Assembly (NCBI GenBank): GCA_900545605.1
Contig: UQZL01000037.1
Span: 1-18,579 of the forward strand
Length of the DNA: 18,579 nt
Source: an uncultured Collinsella sp.
Lineage (GTDB): Bacteria; Actinomycetota; Coriobacteriia; Coriobacteriales; Coriobacteriaceae
Reading direction: 5' to 3'
This document shows positions 8,067 to 14,937 of this stretch, piece after piece (the stretch's first letter is position 1; each line of letters starts with the position of its first letter). The translations under genes were made by a program, and so were the position numbers. A model generated the notes under the pieces. It worked only from the letters and a program-made list of their open reading frames with translations, was not told the origin of the DNA and did not search any database.

Positions 8067-8111
8067 GAAAAAGAAAAGCGGGACCCGCCGAGGAATCGGC
8101 AGGCCCCGCTT
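8067..8111 (-). terminator. Intrinsic terminator of the rplM-rpsI operon
   Basis: On the minus strand a 16-bp stem (8076-8091 with 8096-8111, two G-U pairs) has a four-base loop and is followed by TTTTCTTTTT. It lies 31 bases after the rpsI stop codon and before glmM. Confidence 0.92.
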
Positions 8112-8141
8112 GTACATTGTATCTCGAAAGGAGATAAAACC

Positions 8142-8537
<396 letters not shown>

Positions 8538-8539
8538 CT

Positions 8540-8983
8540 TTAAGCCTCCAGCTCAATCTTCGTGGGGTTCTGGGCAGCATGCGGATGCTCGGCACCAGCG
8601 TAGACCTTAAGCTTGGTCATCTGGGCACGGCCGAGGGTGGTCTTGGGCAGCATGCCGCGAACGGCGCGCTCGATGACCTTCTCCGGGTGCTTCTCCATAG
8701 CCTGGCGGAAGCTCTCAGCCTTGAGGCCGCCGTTGTAGCCGCTGTGGCGATAATAGGTCTTCGTGTCGGCCTTATTACCGGTAAGCTGGACCTTATCGGC
8801 GTTGATGACGACAACGAAGTCGCCGCAGTCGCTGTTGGGCGTGAACTGGGGCTTGTTCTTACCGCGCAGGATCATTGCGATCTGGGTGGCAAGACGGCCC
8901 AGGACAGCACCATCGGCGTCGACGAGAACCCAGTTGCGCTGGACCTCGCCCTGCTTGGCGTAGTGAGTCGATTTCGAAATCAC
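8540..8983 (-). CDS. rplM: 50S ribosomal protein L13
   Basis: A 147-residue large-subunit protein of normal length. WVLVDADGAVLGRLATQIA near the N-terminus, GDFVVVINADKVQLTGNK in the middle, and the segment YYRHSGYNGGLK are typical of L13. The start codon is GTG at 8983, with GGAGGAG six bases upstream; no in-frame ATG is available nearby. It is first in the conserved rplM-rpsI pair, with a strong promoter about 70-90 bases upstream. Confidence 0.97.
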   Translation of the reverse strand: MISKSTHYAKQGEVQRNWVLVDADGAVLGRLATQIAMILRGKNKPQFTPNSDCGDFVVVINADKVQLTGNKADTKTYYRHSGYNGGLKAESFRQAMEKHPEKVIERAVRGMLPKTTLGRAQMTKLKVYAGAEHPHAAQNPTKIELEA

Positions 8984-9049
8984 TTAGACTCCTCCATGTA
9001 CAGTACGTGTTGTTACAGAGATTCACGGGGCTCTGCAAGTAACCCGTCC

Positions 9050-9077
9050 ATATTACCCCGCTCGCCGTACGAGTCAA
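9050..9077 (-). promoter_or_regulatory. Sigma-70-type promoter of rplM-rpsI
   Basis: On the minus strand the -35 is TTGACT (9072-9077) and the -10 is TAATAT (9050-9055), with a 16-base spacer. The leader to the GTG start is about 60 bases. It includes a small stem (9016-9020 with 9031-9035) that could be a site of L13 autoregulation, which is speculative. Confidence 0.75.
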
Positions 9078-9140
9078 CAGGTATTTTGGCTCCGACCAGA
9101 GTTTCTGCACATGTCGTCCATGGGTCATGACGTCGCGACA

Positions 9141-10019
9141 CTAGCGCTCGACAAATGCCTCGATATCACTCAGTAGGCGCTTTGCCTCCTGGCGGCCCTG
9201 AATATACAGGTCGAGGAGCTTTGCCGAATCGTGCTCAACGTGACCGACCTCGACCGGCTTTTGCGGAGCAACGACCAGCGCGCGGCCCTCGCGCTCATAC
9301 TTCCACAGATGCATGCGCTGGATGTTATAGCGGTCGTGGCGCGTCTCGATAGCCTCGAGCAGGTAGGGATAGTCGGCATAGCGGGCGCGTGCGGCGGGCA
9401 TAAACTCGTAGGGCTTTTTCTCGTACGAGCGGTCCTGCGTGACAATGACAACCGCGCGATCGAAGCCCGCCTCCTCCAGCACGTGCTCGATAGGGACCGA
9501 ATCGGCTACGCCGCCGTCGACGTATTTGTGCCCGTCGATCTCGACCGACGGCGTCACCAGCGGCAGTGACGTCGATGCGCGCACAGCGTCGAGGTCAAGT
9601 ACGGCGCTTTTGACCGGCAGGTATGTGGCGGTTCCAAAGAGCATATCCGTCGCGACGGCGTACATCTCGATGGGGCTCGCGTCGAACGTCTCGTTGTCAA
9701 AGGGATCCAGGCGATCCTGGACATCGTTGAAGATAAAGTCGTAACCCACGATGGAACCCGTGGACGCAAACGACGCGGCGCCCATGAAGCGGCTATCGTT
9801 GCAGAAAGCCAGGTTGATGCGGTTGGCACGGCCGATCTGGTGCGACTTGTAGTTCACGCCGTTGAGGGCGCCGGCCGATACGCCATATACCGCCGGAATC
9901 TCGACGCCAGTCTCCATGAGGACGTCGAGCACGCCTGCGGTAAATTGCCCGCGGAAGCTGCCGCCCTCCAGGACGAGCGCGACCTTGCCGGCGTTCTTTG
10001 CCTTATCTTCTGCAGTCAT
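9141..10019 (-). CDS. Patatin-like phospholipase family protein
   Basis: A 292-residue predicted serine acyl hydrolase. The oxyanion-loop motif appears as EGGSFRGQF (residues 18-26), the nucleophile elbow as GVSAG with Ser48, and the second member of the catalytic dyad as Asp168 in YVDGGVAD. It has the length and layout of YjjU/RssA-type bacterial patatins. No signal peptide or membrane segment is visible, so it is probably cytosolic. The ATG at 10019 has a textbook AGGAGGT site four to five bases upstream. It stands alone, between the ribosomal operon and a repeat-rich stretch. The substrate is unknown; family members act on phospholipids or other acyl esters. Confidence 0.9.
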   Translation of the reverse strand: MTAEDKAKNAGKVALVLEGGSFRGQFTAGVLDVLMETGVEIPAVYGVSAGALNGVNYKSHQIGRANRINLAFCNDSRFMGAASFASTGSIVGYDFIFNDVQDRLDPFDNETFDASPIEMYAVATDMLFGTATYLPVKSAVLDLDAVRASTSLPLVTPSVEIDGHKYVDGGVADSVPIEHVLEEAGFDRAVVIVTQDRSYEKKPYEFMPAARARYADYPYLLEAIETRHDRYNIQRMHLWKYEREGRALVVAPQKPVEVGHVEHDSAKLLDLYIQGRQEAKRLLSDIEAFVER

Positions 10020-10104
10020 ATTGACCTCCTGCGATTGCGTTTTGGCTTTCTTCTACCCAGTTTTGGGATGGCGAGCGCGCAGGTTTTTCGAGGCGGCAGG
10101 TGAA

Positions 10105-10440
10105 GCGGAAAGTGTGTCCCAGTTTGAGGCGAGATTCCGGGACGCGCTTTCCGCTTGGACCGCCGCTGGGAAAGCGCGTCCCGTTCTGAGCGCGGATTCC
10201 GGGATGAACTTTCCGCTAGCCATTCATTTGGAAACTGCATCCCATTCCGAACGAGGATTCCGGGATGTACTTTCCGCTTGAGCTGCCATTGGGAAAGCAT
10301 ATCCCACTCTACGGCTCGATTCCGGGTCGCAGTTTCCGCTTGATGTGTCATCCGGAAACTACGTCCCAGTCTGAGCGCGGATTCCGGGACGCGCTTTCCG
10401 CCTGGGCTGCCATCGGGAAAGCGCATCCCACCCTGCGTTG
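10105..10440. repeat. Tandem array of about 62-bp units built from alternating inverted 14-mers
   Basis: GGAAA (start of a unit) occurs at 10107, 10169, 10230, 10292, 10354 and 10416, a period of 61-62 bases. Each unit reads GGAAA-N6-CCC, a linker of about 18 bases ending ATTCC, then GGG-N6-TTTCC and a linker of about 15 bases beginning GC. The two 14-mers are inverted copies of each other. The six variable bases differ between units, yet facing arms still mostly pair (for example 10139-10152 with 10169-10182 perfectly, others 12-13 of 14). The last unit loses its second half. Reading frames on both strands here have a 20-21 residue repeat and no homology-like content, so the array is treated as non-coding. 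Confidence 0.85.
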
Positions 10441-10465
10441 CTGCGGCATTTTCTTTACGTCCGCG

Positions 10466-10497
10466 CCCTGCACAGAGTTCGATTCTCCGCGGTGCGG
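10466..10497 (+). repeat. 32-bp direct repeat, copy 1, with tmRNA/tRNA T-arm-like core
   Basis: Identical over 32 bases to copy 2 at 10661-10692. The core GAGTTCGATTCTCCGCG (10475-10491) is identical to the T-arm and start of the 3' acceptor strand of the nearby tmRNA, but lies on the opposite strand. Flanking bases can form an outer stem with one G-U pair. Confidence 0.85.
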
Positions 10498-10584
10498 GAG
10501 GGGATCCGTTGATGCGGCGCATGGCCGGCTGAGATTCGATAAACATCGCATCCATATTGAGCTGATAGTTTGCGCGGAGAATCC

Positions 10585-10607
10585 GCGTATTTGCTTCGCA
10601 AATACGC
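10585..10607. repeat. Perfect hairpin between the two direct repeats
   Basis: Ten-base perfect arms (10585-10594 with 10598-10607) have a three-base loop (TTC). Just before it, at 10572-10583, lies a 12-base match to the plus-strand sequence of the tmRNA 3' end (10752-10763). There is no T-run, so it is probably not a terminator. Confidence 0.6.
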
Positions 10608-10660
10608 ACCGGCTTCGGCCGCCTGCCGGCGCCCTCGCCCGCTCGCTACAAACGCTCGCA

Positions 10661-10692
10661 CCCTGCACAGAGTTCGATTCTCCGCGGTGCGG
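10661..10692 (+). repeat. 32-bp direct repeat, copy 2, with tmRNA/tRNA T-arm-like core
   Basis: Second exact copy of the repeat at 10466-10497; the starts are 195 bases apart. This copy is followed by ACCA, so it ends like a tRNA 3' end, although no complete tRNA can be folded from the upstream sequence. Confidence 0.85.
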
Positions 10693-10700
10693 ACCAGAAA

Positions 10701-10735
10701 TAAAAAGGCAGGTAGATATGAGTATCTACCTGCCT
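10701..10735 (-). terminator. Intrinsic terminator of tmRNA
   Basis: On the minus strand a 13-bp perfect stem (10706-10718 with 10723-10735) with a four-base loop is followed by TTTTTATTT. It begins nine bases after the encoded CCA end of the tmRNA. Confidence 0.93.
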
Positions 10736-10743
10736 GTTGCTTA

Positions 10744-11107
10744 TGGTGGAGGCGCGGAGAATCGAACTCCGGTCCACGAAAGCCCCCTGATTGGCATCTC
10801 CAAGCTCAGTCGCTGGTTTAGTCTCGGACGCTTTGCGCGCAGCGACACGCTCGCGGCATCCCAACCGGTTCGGTCTTAGCCCGCGCCATACCGATTACGT
10901 GCGCGGGAGCATTCCCCTAAAATGACGTCGCGCCGGTGTCGGGGAAATCACCGGGTTGACGCGCCGCTATAAACTAAGCAGCGAGAGCCATAGGCTCAAA
11001 AGAAGAGTTGTTGTCAATTCAATTTGACGGTACCCCTGTTTAACGAGGCGAGGAGACCTCGGCCTGCTTCCTCTCTCAGAGCTATCGTGTCGAAACCAGT
11101 CGCCCCC
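10744..11107 (-). ncRNA. ssrA: Transfer-messenger RNA (tmRNA)
   Basis: A 364-nt RNA that rescues ribosomes stalled on broken messages and tags the peptide for proteolysis. The 5' end GGGGGCGACTGGTTTCGAC and the 3' end TTCGATTCTCCGCGCCTCCACCA-like segment (10744-10766) are both classical. GGGGGCG (11101-11107) pairs with CGCCTCC (10748-10754) as a seven-base acceptor stem. The third pair is the G-U alanine identity element, and CCA is encoded. The tag frame most likely runs from a GAC resume codon at 11015 to the TAG at 10974-10976 and encodes DNNSSFEPMALAA. The exact resume codon is inferred. The gene is one-piece, not the permuted two-piece form, and has its own terminator. Confidence 0.95.
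10974..11015 (-). other. tmRNA tag-peptide reading frame
   Basis: GAC-AAC-AAC-TCT-TCT-TTT-GAG-CCT-ATG-GCT and onward to GCT-TAG. The encoded tag ends in ALAA, the usual degron for ClpXP. An in-frame TGA lies two codons upstream of GAC, so the frame cannot extend far. GAC as resume codon is an inference from frame and from the preference for codons that begin with G. Confidence 0.75.
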
Positions 11108-11304
11108 GAATGTCGGGAAAGTCTGGATGGTATCGGGCCTACAAACACCCGATAACCGTCGACTTTTCAAGGAACATACGGGGCGAGCCCCGCTTGTGAT
11201 GAGTTATCTTACCACGTTCTGAAAGCAGGCAGCTGTTCTATGCACGAGCTGTGAAGACCCCAATGTGCGCTGCACTTCGCACTTTTGTTACCGATCGCGT
11301 CACG

Positions 11305-11310
11305 TATATT
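11305..11310 (+). promoter_or_regulatory. Candidate -10 element for the 11347 gene
   Basis: TATATT lies about 37 bases before the start codon. The expected -35 position holds CTTTTG, a poor match, so this is a weak call. Confidence 0.3.
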
Positions 11311-11346
11311 TTCGCCAAGCAAAATTGACCCGCCGAAAGGACCATT

Positions 11347-11781
11347 ATGGATACCAAGCAGCAACTCGTCAATGCCCTCGCAGGCCTGGGCTCAACCATT
11401 ACCGAAGCCATGGATGTCATCGAAGGCTTTGTCCCCTGTGGACATCCCGCCCTCACGGTATCGAACGCACTCGTCGCGCTGGACGCTGACGATGATGCAG
11501 CTCTCGCCCAGCAGCTTGAGACCGTCGAGGGCTTTATCGACCACGTGAGTGAGAACCGCGGCGTGGCCGCCTACCACGACATCGAGGTCGAGCTCGCGGG
11601 TCCCAAAGCCGATCTGCTCGCAGCAATCCGCGAGGTAGGCGCCCTTATGCAGACCGCAGGCGTCAAGAACACCCAGGTCAACGAGTGGGTCTACCGCAGC
11701 CTGGCAGCACTCGACAGCTCTGACGAAAAGGCAGCCGAGCAGCTCGCAGAAAGTCCCGCCATTAAGGCCGAGCTTTTGTAA
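11347..11781 (+). CDS. Hypothetical protein, 144 residues
   Basis: I do not recognise a family. The predicted protein is acidic, rich in Ala, Leu, Glu and Asp, and looks mostly alpha-helical. It has one cysteine (in FVPCGHPAL, about residue 31), and no signal peptide, membrane segment or catalytic motif is visible. The ATG at 11347 has GAAAGGA upstream at good spacing, and codon use looks like that of the neighbouring genes, so it is probably a real gene. It is transcribed away from tmRNA and toward the toxin gene. A 13-base stem-loop at 11791-11827 follows without a T-run. The context gives no function. Confidence 0.75.
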   Translation: MDTKQQLVNALAGLGSTITEAMDVIEGFVPCGHPALTVSNALVALDADDDAALAQQLETVEGFIDHVSENRGVAAYHDIEVELAGPKADLLAAIREVGALMQTAGVKNTQVNEWVYRSLAALDSSDEKAAEQLAESPAIKAELL

Positions 11782-11790
11782 ATAGCAGAC

Positions 11791-11827
11791 GCGGGCCCCT
11801 TGGCGCATCGTCGTCCAAGAGGCCCGC
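11791..11827. terminator. Hairpin between convergent genes, possible bidirectional terminator
   Basis: Arms at 11791-11803 and 11815-11827 pair along 13 positions with one mismatch, with an 11-base loop. It lies 10 bases after the 11347-11781 gene and 13 bases from the stop codon of the convergent PIN toxin gene. Neither strand has a T-run, so termination efficiency is uncertain. Confidence 0.5.
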
Positions 11828-11839
11828 AAACAGTTCGCG

Positions 11840-12355
11840 TTAACCGATAGCCGCGCCGCCGCGTTCGGTCAAAGCCAGAATCGGCATCATTTGACGAGGT
11901 GTCTTTGCTGCAAGATCGGCATGTTCGAGCAGCTTGCGATCGTTAGTTACCAAGTAATCGACCTGCGCGCGCTTGCACGCGGCGAGCACCAAGTTGTCCT
12001 CGTAATCGCGATGGAGCGCTAAGTATTTGTCGGCCAGCCAAAGGTCCGACGCATCTGCACCCACGGCCGTAGCGTTTTCGGTCATATTCCGAACAAACGC
12101 CAGCGCCGCATCGCCAATCGCGCGGGCAGAAGCCTCGTCGAGCGCTCCCCCGCTGGCAAGAACGCTACGCTTCAGCTCGTGTTGGACAACATACAGCACG
12201 TCCTTAGCGATATGCACCGGAAAGAACAGCAACGCCCCCGTCTCCGTCGCCTGCCCAATAAACGCACGCGCGGCAAGCGACTCGGCATGGTCGACGCAAA
12301 ACGAATCAACCCATACGTTGGCATCCACCATGATCTTGAGAGGCGCCCCACTCAC
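11840..12355 (-). CDS. PIN-domain ribonuclease toxin (VapC-like, PIN_3 type)
   Basis: A 171-residue predicted metal-dependent RNase, probably the toxin of a type II toxin-antitoxin module. Acidic residues of the PIN fold are seen at Asp11 (MVDANVWVD), in DYEDN (118-121) and at Asp139 (LVTNDRKLLEHA). The DYEDNLVLAAC...TND layout resembles the PIN_3 family (PF13470). GTG at 12355 is chosen because it overlaps the antitoxin stop codon as GTGA and AGGGG lies about eight bases upstream; ATG at 12331 is the main alternative. The TTG 21 bases further upstream is less likely. It is co-transcribed with the antitoxin gene. The cellular target is unknown. Confidence 0.82.
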   Translation of the reverse strand: MSGAPLKIMVDANVWVDSFCVDHAESLAARAFIGQATETGALLFFPVHIAKDVLYVVQHELKRSVLASGGALDEASARAIGDAALAFVRNMTENATAVGADASDLWLADKYLALHRDYEDNLVLAACKRAQVDYLVTNDRKLLEHADLAAKTPRQMMPILALTERGGAAIG

Positions 12356-12705
12356 TGGATCATCCCCTTTTGGCAATAATGCTCATCCATGGCTTCGGAA
12401 TAGATTGTGTCCCAACCGCGATCGTCGGATACGGGCAACGCAGCGATGCCCAAATCTGCATAAAGCCGGTCTGCCGCTGCCCACGACGCGGCGAACGGAG
12501 TATCGGGCGCGACGGTCTGCTGCCGGTCGTCGACGGCCGCAAGCACTTCCTCGCACTGCCCGCCACCCTGCGCGACCTTGGCCACCACCTTTTTGATGAG
12601 CTCGGGCAGTGACCCGCCCGAAAGCCGCAGCGCTTCCTCGGCACGGTTCTTGACCTGGCGATCCACGCGAACGTTCACCTGCGCCATGCCGTCAACAGCA
12701 CCCAT
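12352..12705 (-). CDS. Ribbon-helix-helix antitoxin (RelB/DinJ-like)
   Basis: A 117-residue predicted antitoxin. Residues 8-15 (AQVNVRVD) would form the DNA-binding beta strand. A helix with RAEEALRLSGGSLPELIKKVVAKVAQ follows (about 21-46, landmarks only) and resembles the RelB/DinJ N-terminus. The C-terminal half is variable and would wrap the toxin. The start at 12705 is chosen because GGTGAGG lies upstream; ATG at 12687 is the alternative. The stop codon overlaps the toxin start as GTGA, so the two are translationally coupled. Autoregulation is likely from the repeats around the promoter. RelB/DinJ proteins usually pair with RelE/YafQ toxins, so a PIN partner is less usual. Confidence 0.8.
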   Translation of the reverse strand: MGAVDGMAQVNVRVDRQVKNRAEEALRLSGGSLPELIKKVVAKVAQGGGQCEEVLAAVDDRQQTVAPDTPFAASWAAADRLYADLGIAALPVSDDRGWDTIYSEAMDEHYCQKGMIQ

Positions 12706-12736
12706 CTCAACCTCACCTTCGACTTCCGCTATCTTA

Positions 12737-12766
12737 GCTAGCACAACTATATATTGCTGCTAGCAC
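12737..12766 (-). promoter_or_regulatory. Paired operator-like repeats at the antitoxin promoter
   Basis: GCTAGCAC occurs twice in the same orientation at 12737-12744 and 12759-12766, exactly 22 bases apart, about two helical turns. Each contains the palindrome GCTAGC. The two copies flank the -10 element, as expected for autoregulation by a ribbon-helix-helix antitoxin. Confidence 0.6.
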
Positions 12767-12774
12767 ATGGTCAA
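12746..12774 (-). promoter_or_regulatory. Promoter of the toxin-antitoxin operon
   Basis: On the minus strand -35 TTGACC (12769-12774) and -10 TATAGT (12746-12751) are separated by a 17-base spacer. The antitoxin start codon lies about 40 bases downstream of the -10. Confidence 0.75.
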
Positions 12775-12778
12775 ACGC

Positions 12779-12824
12779 AAAAGGCCTGCATTCTGGCGGC
12801 TGCAACACCGCCCAAATGCAGGCC
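12779..12824 (-). terminator. Terminator of the metal ATPase operon
   Basis: A ten-base perfect outer stem (12783-12792 with 12815-12824) contains an inner five-base stem (12795-12799 with 12808-12812). On the minus strand it is followed by TTTTGCGTTTG. It lies just after the ATPase stop codon and before the toxin-antitoxin promoter, separating the two units. Confidence 0.78.
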
Positions 12825-12843
12825 AAAAACTTAAGTAAAAGCG

Positions 12844-14919
12844 CTAATGCAGGTAAGCCTTCGCGTTGCTCAGGCTGTAGGCAATCGTCGAACCATTGTG
12901 CAGCAACGACGACGTCTGCGGGGTAATCGCGCCGGTAATGCCGAGCGCCAAGAGTGCTGAGTTGGTGAGCATCACCTTAGAGTAGGAGCTCGTCAGACGA
13001 TCAACGAGGCCCTGACTCATACGGCGCAGGCGCACGATTGCAGCCAGATCCGTATCGGTCAGGATGATATCGGCGACCTCCTTGGCGATGTCGCTTCCGC
13101 CACCCATCGCCAGGCCCACGTCGGCCAAACCGAGCGCCGGCGAATCGTTGACGCCGTCGCCCACCATGGCAACATGGCGCCCCTCACTCTTAATGCGCTC
13201 CACATAAGCGTACTTGTCCTCGGGCAGCAGCTCGGCCTTAAACTCGTCGACTCCCGCCTCGCGCGCAATGCGCTCGGCCGTGCGCTCGGAGTCGCCCGTG
13301 AGCATAACGACATGTTTGACGCCCAGCGCATGCAGATCGGCGATGGCCTCGCGCACTCCGGGCTTGAGCGGATCCTCGATGCCGAGCACGCCCACGACCG
13401 TGCCGTCGACCGCCAGGTACAGCGGCGACAAGCCCTGCATCTGGGACTCGATGCGCTCCTTGATGTCGGATTCGAGCTGCGCGCCCTCATCCTCAAATAC
13501 AAAGTGCGCGGAACCGATGATGGCGCGACGCCCTTCGATGGACGAAGCGATACCGTGTGCCACGATGTACTCGACGGCGGCGTGGCGCTCGCGATGCTCG
13601 AGCCCACGCTCGCGGGCGGCGTTGACCACGGCACGTGCCACCGGATGCGGAAAATGCTCCTCCAAGCAAGCGGAAAGGCGCAGGATCTCGTCCTCGCTCC
13701 AGCCATCGGTGGTGAGTACGCAGGCAAGACGCGGCTGCGCCTCGGTGAGCGTGCCGGTCTTATCAAACACGATGGTGTCGGCCTTGGCAAACGCCTCAAA
13801 GTACTTCGCGCCCTTGACCATAACGCCCATCTTGGCGGCATCGCTCATGGCGGTCATGACGGCGACCGAACCCGTGAGCTTGAGTGCGCACGAGTAGTCG
13901 ACCATCAGCGCCGCTGAGGTCTTGATAAGGCTGCGGGTGGTAAGCGCAACCAGGCCCGCGAGCAGGAAGTTCCACGGGACAATCTTGTTGGCGAGGTCCT
14001 CCATATGCGACTGGCCCTCGGACTTGAGTGAATCGGCCGTCTGCACGAGCGAGACGATCGAGCGGAGCTTGGTCTGAGCCGTGTTGGCGCGCACGCGCAC
14101 CAAGATGCTGCCGTCTTCCACGACGGTCCCGGCGAACACGTCGTCGCCCACGCTGCGCTCAACGGCAAGCGGCTCGCCGGTCAGGGTCGCCTGGTTGACC
14201 ATGGCGCTCCCCTGCTCGACAACACCGTCGATGCAAATGGACATGCCAGTGCGCACGGCGACCAAATCGCCGGGTTCAAGCTCGGTGGCGGCAACGCTTA
14301 CCTCGGTGTCGCCGACGACCTTTTGCGCCTTATCGGGCACATCGAGCAGCGAGTTGATGAGCTCGTTTTCGCTCATGGCGCGGGTGTAGTCCTCGAGCAG
14401 TTCGCCCACGTTGAGCAGGAACATTGTCTGGCCCGCGGTGTCGACATCACGCTTGACGAACGAGATACCGATGGCCGAAGCGTCGAGCACAGGAACGGTC
14501 AGGCGCGGCTGCGCCAGCTCATGAAGGGCAGCGCGCAAAAATGCCATGTAACCGGCCACGACAAACACCGCACGTAGAGGCATCGGCAAGAACCAACGAC
14601 GCGCGTAATGGGCACCGACGAGTGTCGCCAGGTCCATGACGAGTTTGTGCTTGCGTGGCTCAAGCTGCATCACGTAGCCCGTCTTTGCGTCGGCAATAGC
14701 CTGGGCATCGAGCGCACCCAACGCTTCGAGCACGCCCGCACGACACTGCTCATCATATTCGAGCGCCATCTGGCCAATACGGCCGTAGACGCGCACCTTG
14801 TGCACGCCGTCGATATCGTCGCTGAGCTTAAGAAGCGCATCGAGATCGCTCTCTGGCACAGGACCCGCCAACTGGAGACGGGTCCTGCCGGGGATCTCGC
14901 TGATAATCGAGAATCTCAT
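12844..14919 (-). CDS. Heavy-metal P-type ATPase (P1B-like)
   Basis: A 691-residue membrane pump that would export a transition metal using ATP. Seen in order: a degenerate HMA-like N-terminal domain without CxxC (about 1-60), hydrophobic segments, the actuator TGEP at 247-250, a transmembrane metal motif written DYSCALKL at 341-348 in place of CPC/SPC, DKTGT with the phosphorylated Asp386, the P1B His-Pro pair at 425-426, TGD at 541-543, GDGVND at 587-592 and a final HNGST at 674-678. Substrate specificity cannot be read from the motif. The small DUF6110-like gene ends 18 bases upstream, so the two form an operon. No strong ribosome binding site is seen before the ATG, which suggests coupling to the small gene. 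Confidence 0.9.
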   Translation of the reverse strand: MRFSIISEIPGRTRLQLAGPVPESDLDALLKLSDDIDGVHKVRVYGRIGQMALEYDEQCRAGVLEALGALDAQAIADAKTGYVMQLEPRKHKLVMDLATLVGAHYARRWFLPMPLRAVFVVAGYMAFLRAALHELAQPRLTVPVLDASAIGISFVKRDVDTAGQTMFLLNVGELLEDYTRAMSENELINSLLDVPDKAQKVVGDTEVSVAATELEPGDLVAVRTGMSICIDGVVEQGSAMVNQATLTGEPLAVERSVGDDVFAGTVVEDGSILVRVRANTAQTKLRSIVSLVQTADSLKSEGQSHMEDLANKIVPWNFLLAGLVALTTRSLIKTSAALMVDYSCALKLTGSVAVMTAMSDAAKMGVMVKGAKYFEAFAKADTIVFDKTGTLTEAQPRLACVLTTDGWSEDEILRLSACLEEHFPHPVARAVVNAARERGLEHRERHAAVEYIVAHGIASSIEGRRAIIGSAHFVFEDEGAQLESDIKERIESQMQGLSPLYLAVDGTVVGVLGIEDPLKPGVREAIADLHALGVKHVVMLTGDSERTAERIAREAGVDEFKAELLPEDKYAYVERIKSEGRHVAMVGDGVNDSPALGLADVGLAMGGGSDIAKEVADIILTDTDLAAIVRLRRMSQGLVDRLTSSYSKVMLTNSALLALGITGAITPQTSSLLHNGSTIAYSLSNAKAYLH

Positions 14920-14937
14920 TGTTTATGCCTGGGAGTG

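Noticed and set aside
10105..10440. CRISPR array
   Set aside because: The conserved parts are spread over the whole 62-bp unit and the variable parts are only six bases; no spacer-like segments and no cas genes.
10016..10609. Minus-strand 197-codon frame across the 62-bp repeats
   Set aside because: The translation is a 20-21 residue repeat caused by the DNA repeat; it has no plausible ribosome binding site, and the other frames are equally open.
10606..10696. Possible tRNA ending in GGTGCGGACCA
   Set aside because: Acceptor-like ends can pair and a T-arm-like loop is present, but no D-arm or anticodon arm can be folded and the T-stem has a mismatch.
10265..10879. Plus-strand 204-codon frame across the direct repeats and the tmRNA 3' end
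   Set aside because: It runs antisense through the tmRNA and its terminator; phrases such as ENRTPV are typical of spurious translations of tRNA or tmRNA ends.
11179..11192. CGGGG/CCCCG stem upstream of tmRNA as a terminator
   Set aside because: The stem is only five bases with a four-base loop and no T-run on either strand.
12356..12376. TTG start for the PIN toxin
   Set aside because: It would place seven extra residues inside the antitoxin gene; the GTG overlapping the stop codon as GTGA has better spacing to AGGGG.
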